A DNA stretch of 12,474 nt, taken from Temnopleurus reevesii. Lineage: Eukaryota > Echinodermata > Echinoidea > Temnopleuroida > Temnopleuridae. The notes under the pieces were generated by a model. It was not told where the DNA came from. It saw only the letters and a list, made by a program, of their open reading frames with translations, and ran no database searches. Within the stretch, counting starts at the first letter, position 1, and the number at the start of each line of letters is the position of its first letter. The stretch covers positions 1-12,474 of the forward strand of contig BQKZ01013247.1 of the NCBI GenBank assembly GCA_036244855.1, in the 5' to 3' direction. The translations under genes were made by a program, and so were the position numbers. Positions 1 through 7,100 of the stretch are shown here, in pieces.

Positions 1-160
1 TTTCGACGATAAAGCTTGTATTATGCTATTTTTCTATGTTATACATTGTAATTTCTCTGTGTATCCAGAACCTTGATGAAAGATTTTTGTATGTGTTTGA
101 ATGCTTCTGAGAGATACTTTTTCACTTTCTTCTAAAATCCTATCCTACATTGTAATACTC

Positions 161-331
161 ATAGGCCCGTATTCCGATAGCGAGGTTTAACTTAACCCGG
201 GACTAGGCCATTGTGATTTAGACCCAGGCTATTTAAAAGTTAAACCAATGGTCTAGATAACAATGCCTTAGACCTGGGTTAAGTTAAACCAAGGAGCTTC
301 GTTAAACCACGCTATCGGAATCCAGGCCATA
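161..331. mobile_element. Hairpin MITE with ATA target-site duplication
   Basis: A 165-bp element (164-328) has terminal inverted repeats: the left end GGCCCGTATTCCGATAGCG matches the reverse complement of the right end, GGCCTGGATTCCGATAGCG, at 17 of 19 positions. A second inverted pair (184-213 against 261-290, starting GGTTTAACTTAACCC) agrees at all but about five of 30 bases, so nearly the whole element folds on itself. The right arm carries roughly 20 extra bases between the two pairs. ATA lies directly outside both ends (161-163, 329-331), as expected for a 3-bp target duplication. No transposase frame is present, so it is a non-autonomous DNA transposon. A 3-bp duplication with GGCC-type ends fits PIF/Harbinger-like elements, but the superfamily is inferred. 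Confidence 0.85.
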
Positions 332-540
332 GTGTATGCAGTGGGCTTCTGACTGGTAGCCATTTTGGAATATGCTTTCTTCCCTGAAGTGATGGATTGT
401 TTGGTGAAGGATTCAAATGTTTGCATGATACCGGACGTGTGGGCTGAATGTTATGAAACATTGATTTGAGGCCATTATACAGTGTACGCGCATCCACCAT
501 ATCTTGAATACTGGGTTTCAAAACTGCCTAATCGATCAAG

Positions 541-583
541 TTTATATAGCGCTTACTTCGTATCAGATTCAGAGTGATTAGAT
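541..583 (-). repeat. SINE 3'-tail fragment
   Basis: The sequence begins TTTATATAGCGCTTAC and then drifts. It matches the reverse complement of the terminal segment of the SINE at 11489-11701 and the start of the repeat at 11838. Only about 45 bases can be aligned by eye and no SINE core follows, so it is probably a heavily truncated or decayed minus-strand copy. Chance resemblance beyond the first 15 bases cannot be excluded. Confidence 0.45.
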
Positions 584-927
584 TTTGTGCGTTTGAAATT
601 GTTTGTGAATTATGCATATTGTATACTACAAGGGCTCTTTATACATTTTCCTCCTGAAAAGTAGGCCATGTAATATATCTTGCGGGGGCTCTTTGGAGCT
701 CACAAGGATATTTCTAAGACTTAGAGAGTTAATCACATTTTGCCTGTGTATTTTGTATGCTGGTCTTGGGTCGTGAACCTTGTGTTCAAATCGCGTATAT
801 CTTTGTATTCCCTCTGACTTTCATGATCCTCTGCTAATTGCAAAGATACGTAAATAACTTTCAAGATACGTAAACCACAAAAGGGGTGAACACATCAAAA
901 GAGGACACCATCTCAAAGTGTTACAGT
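584..927. other. Unassigned non-coding stretch
   Basis: I see no gene or recognisable repeat family here. The only local structure is a perfect 12-base direct repeat, AAGATACGTAAA, at 843-854 and 863-874 (20-base period). Confidence 0.6.
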
Positions 928-1210
928 GGAAGCGTCTTGGTATAGTGGTTCTCACTCTCGCCTTTCCTGCAGAGGTTCAAGGTTCGAGTCGCACTCACAG
1001 CATTAATTTCCCTCTTCAAGAAATTCATCCTCATTGTGCTGCACTCCACCCAGGTGAGGTGAATGGGTACCTGGTAGGAATATATTCCTTGAAATGCATT
1101 AGTACATTACAAGCTGGTATTGGTAAAGCCAGGGTAATAATACTGCATTATTTGCAGATCGCTGACAGACCTCCAAGAGTGATAATTAGCGCTATGTAAG
1201 GACTGAATAT
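928..1210 (+). mobile_element. tRNA-derived SINE, near full length (copy 1)
   Basis: A non-coding retrotransposon mobilised by LINE enzymes in trans. The tRNA-like head (928-1000) carries a perfect RNA polymerase III A box and a near-perfect B box. A central domain (about 1010-1085) contains CAGGTGAGGTGAATGGGTAC, shared almost unchanged with the copies at 2303-2586, 8839-9125 and 11489-11701. A more variable tail includes CCAGGGTAATAATA and a decayed form of the AGCGCTATATAAATG terminus (AGCGCTATGTAAGG, near 1190). The head resembles an Asp/Gly/Glu-type tRNA in rhythm, but its stems do not pair, so it is not a working tRNA. The 93-codon open frame across it is incidental. No target duplication is visible. 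Confidence 0.88.
938..991 (+). promoter_or_regulatory. Internal Pol III promoter of SINE copy 1 (A and B boxes)
   Basis: The A box TGGTATAGTGG (938-948) fits TRGYNNARNNG exactly. The B box GGTTCGAGTCG (981-991) differs from GGTTCGANNCC at the last base only. The 43-base spacing is normal for tRNA-type promoters. Whether this copy is transcribed is unknown. Confidence 0.75.
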
Positions 1211-1741
1211 GATAATTGCAATGAAAGAATATATGGGCCCTGAATTTGTACGGAGAGCAACATCAACATGGCTATTCCCCTTGAGTTAGGCCCCCATCTA
1301 CTGGGTGAAATACTATTTTGTGTCGGGAGCATTTGGATGGATATGATAGAGCACAGATGTATCACTTTCTTGAAGGTCACATTAAATCTCATCATAGGTT
1401 TTGTAATATAAAAGATCACCAGGGTGTGAAATACGAGGAACATTCCTCGTCAGACATTTTATAAGTAGAGTTCAGGCGAAATTGAATCTGGTTCTTGAAT
1501 TTTTTAAAGCTAAGAATGGCAGTTTGAATTTTGTATTTGTATGAATTATAAAAAATTGTGTGAATAAGAAATGTAATAAACGATCGTATGAATTAGAGAA
1601 ATGGTGTAAATTGTGTAGATGAAAATCTCTCCCTTTCCATTGATAATTGATAACTCACAGGTTCACATGTTATCAATAACTCACTCGCAACTCACAAACT
1701 TTAAAAAAAAAAACATTTCTACTCTTACTACATGTACCATC
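1211..1741. other. Unassigned non-coding stretch
   Basis: No gene or repeat family is recognised. It holds a perfect 18-base palindrome at 1433-1450 and a run of ten or more A residues near 1703-1713. The open frame at 1619-1810 runs into the pyrimidine tract and has no coding character. Confidence 0.6.
1433..1450. repeat. Short perfect palindrome
   Basis: ACGAGGAA and TTCCTCGT form perfect 8-base arms around a 2-base centre (CA). The core GGAACATTCC holds two inverted ACATTCC-like half sites, a shape bound by several eukaryotic factor families. Function is unknown and it may be chance. Confidence 0.6.
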
Positions 1742-2050
1742 ATTATTTCATCTTCTTTCTTTTCTTCTTCCTCCTCCTCCCATTCCCTCCTCTCCCTTCC
1801 ATCATTTTAATCCTTATCCTCCTCCCTTCCCTCCCATTGTTCACCTCCTCCTGCTCCTGCTCCTCCCCCTGCTCCACCACGACCACCATCACTACCTCTT
1901 TTTCTTCCTCCTCCTCAATTTCTACCACTTTTACTCCTCCTCCTCCACCCCTTTTTGTCTTCATCTTTTTTTCTCCTAATCTCTCATTCTTGTTCTTTTT
2001 CCTTTGTTCTTCATTGTTGTCTTCTAAACCAATATCTTTCTTTTATCACC
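1742..2050. repeat. Long polypyrimidine, strand-asymmetric low-complexity tract
   Basis: About 300 bases are made almost wholly of C and T on the plus strand, with roughly ten G residues. The longest uninterrupted pyrimidine run is 31 bases (1751-1781), followed after a single A by another 18 (1783-1800). The rest is degenerate CTC/CTT/TCC with scattered A. Open frames exist on both strands, encoding Ser/Phe/Leu-rich or Glu/Lys/Gly-rich strings, and are by-products of the simple sequence. Such mirror-like pyrimidine tracts can adopt triplex structures and often vary in length. Confidence 0.9.
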
Positions 2051-2302
2051 CAGGGTGCTTGAATGGAATATGTAATTAAACAAAATTACCTATATAGTAC
2101 TTACTTGCCCAAATATAAACTGCCAGGTTCCTGGATTTCCCTATAAACCCTCGAGGCAGAATCAGATTTTCAGACGATCGATACGTCTTGTAAGAACACC
2201 TTGTACTCCCACTCAAACTGATAGCATTTGCTTTCGGCTGAGTTCACATGGGCCATATGATTTCTTTGGTTGTTATAAATACTGCAGGTTCATGGACAGA
2301 TT

Positions 2303-2586
2303 AGTGGTAATAAATGCAATCTATGTAGCGCACCTATCCAATCTACTGCAGAGTGCTAACGGTGCTTTGCATTATTGTTACCCTGGCTTTTGCTCATTAC
2401 TACCAGCACTCAAGCATCTCAAGGAATAGTTATTCCTGCCAGGTACCCATTCACCTCACCTGGATTGAGTACAGCACAATGTGGATGAATTTCTTGTTGA
2501 TGGAAATCGACGCCATGATCGGGATTCGAACCTACGACCCATTGGTTGAAAGGCGAGATTCAGAACCACTAAACCACAACGCCTCC
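2303..2586 (-). mobile_element. tRNA-derived SINE, full length (copy 2)
   Basis: Read on the minus strand, this is the clearest complete copy. The head starts GGAGGCGTTGTGGTTTAG at 2586, with perfect A and B boxes. The central domain carries the conserved CAGGTGAGGTGAATGGGTAC motif (near 2440-2462). The tail passes through GCCAGGGTAACAATAATGC and ends in a decayed GCGCTACATAGATTGCATT terminus near 2310-2330. The 92-codon frame read on the opposite strand through it is not a gene. Flanks show no certain target duplication. Confidence 0.9.
2522..2576 (-). promoter_or_regulatory. Internal Pol III promoter of SINE copy 2
   Basis: On the minus strand the A box TGGTTTAGTGG (2576-2566) and the B box GGTTCGAATCC (2532-2522) both match the eukaryotic tRNA promoter consensus without a mismatch. 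This copy has the best preserved promoter in the window. Confidence 0.8.
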
Positions 2587-2857
2587 ATTTTCATTAGGGG
2601 ATGCATGCAGAAGGACATACTTTCTTACTAAATGGGGCGAGGCAGCCCTCTTCTTGAAGAACTCCTTTAAAGGAGATAAATCCATTAAGTCCCACTCTTC
2701 TTGTGCATGTAGATTTCAAATTAAAGGTTCCTTGCGTGAATAATTGCTAGACATTTGGGATGAGTCAACTGGATGGGTGACTGCCGATGTCACTAAATCT
2801 TCAATTAATTGCTCTCCCTACTCGCGAGCATCAAGTGAGCATCTTAAATATTTTTCA

Positions 2858-3035
2858 GAGTGCGGAAGGTGTCTTTTGTATGTTATTACACTTGCTTTAG
2901 CCCAGCCACCTCTAGTGTGTAGGTATTTCAAGGGATGAATATTGCCAGATACTAATTCGACTCTCCATCATCATCTTCATCATCATCATCATCACCACCA
3001 TCATCATCACCAGTCCTAAGCATTTACCAATGATG
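2858..3035 (-). mobile_element. Degenerate SINE, middle replaced by microsatellite (copy 3a)
   Basis: Positions 2858-2965 match, in minus orientation, the tail half of the family, from the GAGTGC region through TTACACTTGCTTTAGCCC to a decayed core edge (ATTGCCAGATACTAATTC). The core is missing and an (ATC)n microsatellite sits in its place. At 3012-3030, AGTCCTAAGCATTTACCAA aligns with AGTCCGAACCATTACACCA in the head of copy 4, so a remnant of the tRNA-like head is retained. It forms the first unit of the tandem duplication with copy 3b. Confidence 0.65.
2966..3011. repeat. (ATC)n microsatellite
   Basis: Imperfect CAT/CAC trinucleotide repeat of about 46 bases, interrupted by CTT and CCACCA. 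It lies where the SINE core would be expected, so it probably expanded after, or together with, loss of that core. Confidence 0.9.
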
Positions 3036-3175
3036 CTCTCTTGAATTTAATGTAATTTTCATCATAAGCTTCGTTAAATCCTTGAACTTAGATTGGCCAA
3101 AATGTCAAATCGGCAGACGGTGGCTGTTGCTGATACCGCTTGGATTGCAACTTTCTAATGATCTCATTTGAATCT
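3030..3175. repeat. Direct duplication, flank copy A
   Basis: This stretch aligns with 3356-3515 over most of its length. Shared blocks include ATGATGCTCTCT, ATGTAATTTTCATCA, TTAGATTGGCC and GCTGTTGCTGA. Identity is roughly 75% by eye with small indels. It lies immediately downstream of a minus-strand SINE head in both places. Confidence 0.8.
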
Positions 3176-3202
3176 TACATGTATCTCAGCGTGAAATTGT
3201 TT

Positions 3203-3352
3203 CGAGGTATTTACATTTTTGGAGGCTATACCATTTTGCCTTGCCTAGGTTGAGTGCAGCACATTGTGGATCAATTTCTTGATGAAGAAAATTCCCAATA
3301 TTATTCAGATTGAGCCCACAACTTGATCAAAAGACACAACTCTTAACCAATT
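3203..3352 (-). mobile_element. Degenerate 3'-truncated SINE (copy 3b)
   Basis: In minus orientation, the core GTGCTGCACTCAACCTAGG and CAAGAAATTGATCCACAATG match the family central domain, and a decayed head follows towards 3350. The B box region (GGGCTCAATCTG) has lost the consensus. The tail half beyond about 3203 cannot be recognised. With the flank at 3356-3515 it forms the second unit of a tandem duplication. Confidence 0.7.
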
Positions 3353-3355
3353 TGT

Positions 3356-3515
3356 CATGATGCTCTCTACAATGTGATGTAATTTTCATCACAAGCTATG
3401 CAAAATCCCTGAAATTAGATTGGCCGAGACGTCAACTGACGATAGCTGTTGCTGAAACCACCCACTTATTTGATCTGATTTATGCTGGATTGCGTCCCTC
3501 TGATGATCTAATTTA
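3356..3515. repeat. Direct duplication, flank copy B
   Basis: Partner of 3030-3175, offset by about 328 bases. Copy B contains an extra stretch of about 20 bases (around 3460-3480) before GGATTGC, which copy A lacks. Similarity fades after about 3515. Confidence 0.8.
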
Positions 3516-4739
3516 ACTCCAACCAATTGGTGGCATTAGTCGGCCTGTATCAACTGGCCTTTAGATGGGTTAATGGAGATGTTACGCTTAGGGGCGGATT
3601 TATGGATGTGTGATTAAGGATTTATCGGTGGACAAACTGTCTGGAGATGTCGCTTGCTTGCTGAATTTCTTATGGGATTTGTTGATGTGTCGGTAAGTCA
3701 GTTATTGCGGTCAAGCGGGTAGATTCTGTTGTAGTGTTTGGTTTGCTTGTTCATTTTATTTTTTTGGAATTAAGGTAAAAATATGTTCATTAATAATATC
3801 ATTGAAGTTGGACTTAAAAATGAGTATATAAGCTTAAGCTCGACAATTATTCACAAACTGAGAAGAATATTCATTGGGTCATTCCTGTATTTTTATCTCT
3901 AACTATTAAACGTGTAATAGGGAACTGGAATTTGGGGAACCATGAACTGTTCTCAAGGAGGTTCGTGGAGATTTTTATTTTGATAGGTCATAATTACTTT
4001 TTACATTTTATACAGAAATCGCCAGGTGATTTACATAACTTATTTCTCCAGTGTTTAGTTTTAATCTCTAATATATTTTTAAAATAAGAAACAACAAATG
4101 AATATACACCCAGAGAGAAAATGCATTGTTCATCCCTCATATATCAACTTGTATTGAGGGCAATAGTTTAATCATCTACGAACAAAGAACATTTGCTTCT
4201 CCAGCGCAGCCCATATATGCTTGAAGATTAAAGGTAAAAAGGGGGCAGAAAATGGGTCTTGAATATGAAGAAAGGATTGAAATGTGGATATTTGAATAAT
4301 CTTGAATTTTAGCTCGGGGTGCGATATTGCAATATGCATTAAGCTATTGTGTTCTTCTTTAGGCAATATACATTAGTGGATAGTGGTTATGTATGGTTGC
4401 ATTTTCAAGGAATATGGTGTAGAAATGAGTAACGTAAAAGGGGATGAAAGTGAATAGATGAACAGGAAAATGAGCTGATGAACAGGTAAATAACTCCATC
4501 ATTTTTTTTAAACGTTCCTACATCATATTAGCTTTCCATTTTTGGTCATTTTTCGCACAGATTGAAAGGTCTTTCCAAGATAAGGGTCCACGAAGCAATC
4601 CTCTGTTTTATGGCAGTCTCATATCTTTTGCTGAAAATCATCATGTAGCATTTCCTTTCATATAAAGATAGTTTTACATTAATCTGAAGTTTAAGATTAA
4701 GTTCAGTGTTTATTTTTAATGGTCTTTCCTATATCCGCA
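3516..4739. other. Unassigned non-coding stretch
   Basis: No gene or repeat family is recognised in about 1.2 kb. Isolated signals are a splice-donor-like CGGTAAGTC at 3691-3699, a TATATAAG box at 3825-3832, and a small direct repeat, GATGAACAGG, at 4457-4466 and 4477-4486. Frames are short and interrupted on both strands. Confidence 0.6.
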
Positions 4740-4860
4740 TAAGATATGAAACAACTCTTATATGAGAACACCTAAGTTTTATAGTTAATATGTAAAGTAT
4801 CTTGTTGATATTTTGTAAGATATCAAACAACCCTTACATAAGGATACCTATATTTCTTTC
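4740..4860. repeat. Two-copy diverged tandem repeat, 76-bp period
   Basis: TAAGATATGAAACAACTCTT (starting 4740) and TAAGATATCAAACAACCCTT (starting 4816) begin two stretches that agree at roughly 31 of 40 positions, running on through ACACCTA / ATACCTA. Bases upstream of each start also look weakly related, suggesting a unit of about 76 bp. No family is recognised. Confidence 0.65.
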
Positions 4861-4986
4861 TTTAGATTACCCTTTGAGAGAAAACTACTCAATCATGAAA
4901 ATATTAATGTAATTTTCATAAAGAAATAATGAAATATTAAAGTCAATATCATACTTCACTGTGAAGATGATGCTCTTCTCTTTCTT

Positions 4987-5156
4987 AAGTTCTAAAGTAG
5001 AAAGGAGGCTTCAAGTTAGGCTTTGGGGTTTATAAGATATGACTGATTGCACAACAAGACAGAGAGGAGTGTTATGACAGCTTGAATTGATCGCAGGATC
5101 TTGGCTCTTTATGATATGAGAATTGAAGTCTTTATTGATATTTACCAGTTGTGACT
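4987..5156. repeat. Long direct repeat, copy A (left of LINE tail)
   Basis: Aligns with 5285-5461 from AAGTTCTAAAGTAGAAA through TATGACTGATTGCA, AATTGATCGCAGGATCTT and GAGAATTGAAG to ATTGATATT. Identity is roughly 80-85% by eye. It stops exactly where the TTTGA-rich LINE tail begins. Its second half (from about 5066) resembles the left part of the hairpin element at 5732-5902. Confidence 0.88.
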
Positions 5157-5282
5157 ATTTGATTTGATTTGATTTTATTCGTCAGATATAACATATACGA
5201 TACCATGACAAGGATAACCCATTTACACCAAAATAACAACAATGACTCTTCACCTACCTATTCTATATTGTAAGTTAGTTGC
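5157..5282 (-). mobile_element. 5'-truncated LINE 3' end with (TCAAA)n tail
   Basis: On the minus strand the sequence reads through TTGTCATGGTATCG and ATATCTGACGAATAAA into three TCAAA-type repeats ending at 5157. A 3' UTR closing with AATAAA and a short microsatellite instead of poly(A) is typical of CR1/L2-type LINEs. Only about 120 bases remain and no reverse-transcriptase coding is present, as in strongly 5'-truncated insertions. It lies precisely between two long direct repeats. The clade is inferred from the tail style. Confidence 0.6.
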
Positions 5283-5284
5283 TG

Positions 5285-5461
5285 AAGTTCTAAAGTAGAA
5301 AAGGGGCTTCAAGTTAGACTTTGGGGTTTACGAGATATGACTGATTGCAAAAGGAGACAAGGAGGGGGTGTTTTGACAGTTTAAATTGATCACAGGATCT
5401 TATATTTTGCTGTTTATGGAATGAGAATTGAAGGTTTTATTGATATTCCCTATTATGATTT
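5285..5461. repeat. Long direct repeat, copy B (right of LINE tail)
   Basis: Partner of 4987-5156, offset by 298-305 bases owing to small indels. Copy B keeps a better hairpin-element end (GGGGGTGTTTTGACAG near 5364) than copy A. It continues into unrelated sequence after about 5461. Confidence 0.88.
5362..5461. mobile_element. Truncated relative of the 5732-5902 MITE
   Basis: GGGGGTGTTTTGACAGTTTA with a following AATTGATCACAG resembles the left end of the element at 5732. TTTATGGAATGAGAATTGAA (5413-5432) resembles TTTAGGAATGAAAATTGGAA inside it (5834-5853). The middle is shortened and the right inverted end is not found. The same remnant occurs in the left duplicate at about 5066-5156. Confidence 0.5.
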
Positions 5462-5731
5462 AGCTTTAGGATAAGGTATACAAATGATTGAAAAGCATCT
5501 GGTTATTAAAATGGATTAGGCTTTTCATCTGTCATTTTCATTGTATCCCCTTCAGGTTGTATGCATGAAATATGATTGAAACCATGTCTTACAGTTTAAA
5601 AAGAATTAAATAACTAACTTGTGAGATATTTTTTTAATGAAACTTCAATGTCAAATTTCGAACTCTTTCTGGTTTATTTGTCTGTTAGAAACATATGAAA
5701 TGCATGCTTCATGTATGTTTACCTGTTTGAG

Positions 5732-5902
5732 GGGGTGTTGCTGGGAAGTTGCAATTGATCGCAAGTTGCAGTTATTCGGCATGCACCAATCAAAATCATT
5801 GTTCCATGGGTTTTAAAAAAAAAGCCCACACAGTTTAGGAATGAAAATTGGAATAGCAGTTGACTTAATATGCAATTAATTGCAACTATCTTGCATCACC
5901 CC
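5732..5902. mobile_element. Hairpin MITE (GGGGTGTTGC ends)
   Basis: GGGGTGTTGC at the left end matches the reverse complement of the right end, GGGGTGATGC, at 9 of 10 positions. Further in, AGTTGCAATTGAT (5747-5759) pairs with the right-arm AGTTGCAATTAAT (5887-5875, minus strand). The element is about 171 bp with no coding capacity, so it is a non-autonomous DNA transposon. The superfamily is not assigned because no target duplication is clear. Confidence 0.7.
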
Positions 5903-6905
5903 TAAATGACATGGAGTAAACAGCATTTCTGAGAGGTCTTGACAATGTAAGTATAAAGTTGATAATGATAATTATGACGATGATGAGGCCGAGGATTTTG
6001 ATAATCATTGTGATGTACTGGAATTTGCCCCTGCTGTGCACTCTGGTTGCTCAGTCAAAATAAAAAAACGTCTCACCAATATTCCAGTGTTCTTGGACAT
6101 CACTCAAAAATCTTCTTTCGTTCCAAGAAAGACGGCAGATAAAAATGAACGTGCTCAGGGATGTTATTTCAGTGCGATACATCCATAAATCCATCCTTGA
6201 AATTGATTGACCGCTTCTAAGAGTCTCGTCCAGGGACTATTTTCTACGCTGCAATCGTGTCGATGGGGCATCTTCTAAGATGATTACAATCGACCGTCCC
6301 ATTATTCAATTAGTGCTCCCCATTTAGGCTGCCAATTTGCCCCCCTTATTTGTCCATCATCCCCTGGAGCACTTCTTCCAAGTCGTGTCCATTTCATATG
6401 CAAGTTTCCAGAAATTCCAATACTCAATGTATTGTTCTGAGCAGATTGGACAAAATAAACGATTTCATTCAATATTTTTTTTATCCCAGTTGCTAAAGAA
6501 GTATGTAAACAAACTTTAGATCTATATTTGTTCCCCTGAATTTAATAAATTTGAGTTATTTCAACATTGTTTTTCTTTCCTTTAATTTACATTAAATACA
6601 TTGTACATTACCCATTGTGCAAATGGTCGAATTACAATTCTGTTAAATTGCTTTTGAAGAAAATATAACAATGTATTTTGCATGTGGGCATGAGGCACCT
6701 TAATACGTCACAGAGCATGCAGAGAAAAGCATTCGATGCAATGGGTTAGATGTAATATCTAGGCCAGAGGTTAGTTGAAAGAAGACGTCACCTTATTACT
6801 TTAGAATGGCATTGGAGCAAATTTAATGGAGAAATCTAAGTGAGGTGAGATTCATTCAATGTTGACCTTCACATTGGTATACATTTTTTTTTACTGCAGC
6901 TGAAG
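5903..6905. other. Unassigned non-coding stretch
   Basis: No gene or repeat family is recognised. It includes a GAT-rich patch (5960-6015), AT-rich runs and poly-T stretches near 6475 and 6886. The 60-codon open frame at 6337-6519 shows no recognisable domain. Confidence 0.6.
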
Positions 6906-6910
6906 CAACA

Positions 6911-6931
6911 AATGGTTATTTAATAACCATT
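6911..6931. repeat. Perfect 21-base palindrome
   Basis: AATGGTTATT and AATAACCATT form perfect 10-base arms around a single T. It lies about ten bases upstream of the (TAGA)n microsatellite. Confidence 0.7.
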
Positions 6932-6941
6932 ATTTACAATG

Positions 6942-6963
6942 TAGATAGATAGATAGATAGATA
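6942..6963. repeat. (TAGA)n microsatellite
   Basis: About five and a half TAGA units on the plus strand, TCTA on the minus strand. It probably represents the 3' tail of the adjoining LINE-like fragment. Confidence 0.9.
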
Positions 6964-7100
6964 CATTTTATTTCAACATGGTAAAATACCCAAACAGATA
7001 CAGAGTCTGCTTTACATTTGGGCTGTGCCATTAGCAGAATGTACAAGGTAAAATGACAATTCAATTATTAAAATACATATATAATACAAATTAAGAGCAG
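6942..7100 (-). mobile_element. LINE-like 3' end with (TATC)n tail
   Basis: On the minus strand the sequence runs through TGTTTGGGTATTTTACCATG and GAAATAAAATG into (TATC)n, ending at 6942. AATAAA next to a terminal microsatellite parallels the element at 5157-5282 and is typical of CR1/L2-type LINE 3' ends. The upstream limit is unknown. The AT-rich sequence to about 7300 may be more of its 3' UTR, but no reverse-transcriptase frame is visible. Confidence 0.5.

Noticed and set aside
928..1000. Possible functional tRNA gene
   Set aside because: A and B boxes are present, but acceptor and anticodon stems do not pair and the sequence runs straight into the SINE core.
918..1199. 93-codon open frame on the plus strand
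   Set aside because: It coincides with SINE copy 1, including its tRNA-like head. The other copies do not keep the frame.
1732..2079. 115-codon plus-strand and 73-codon minus-strand open frames
   Set aside because: They arise from the pyrimidine tract. The products are low-complexity strings and both strands are open for the same reason.
2353..2631. 92-codon plus-strand open frame
   Set aside because: It reads antisense through SINE copy 2 and into its flank.
2966..3011. Short regularly spaced repeats as a CRISPR-like array
   Set aside because: These are contiguous trinucleotide repeats without spacers in an animal-type genome.
3541..3698. Possible exon ending at GTAAGT (3693)
   Set aside because: All frames from the candidate acceptor carry stops within the interval.
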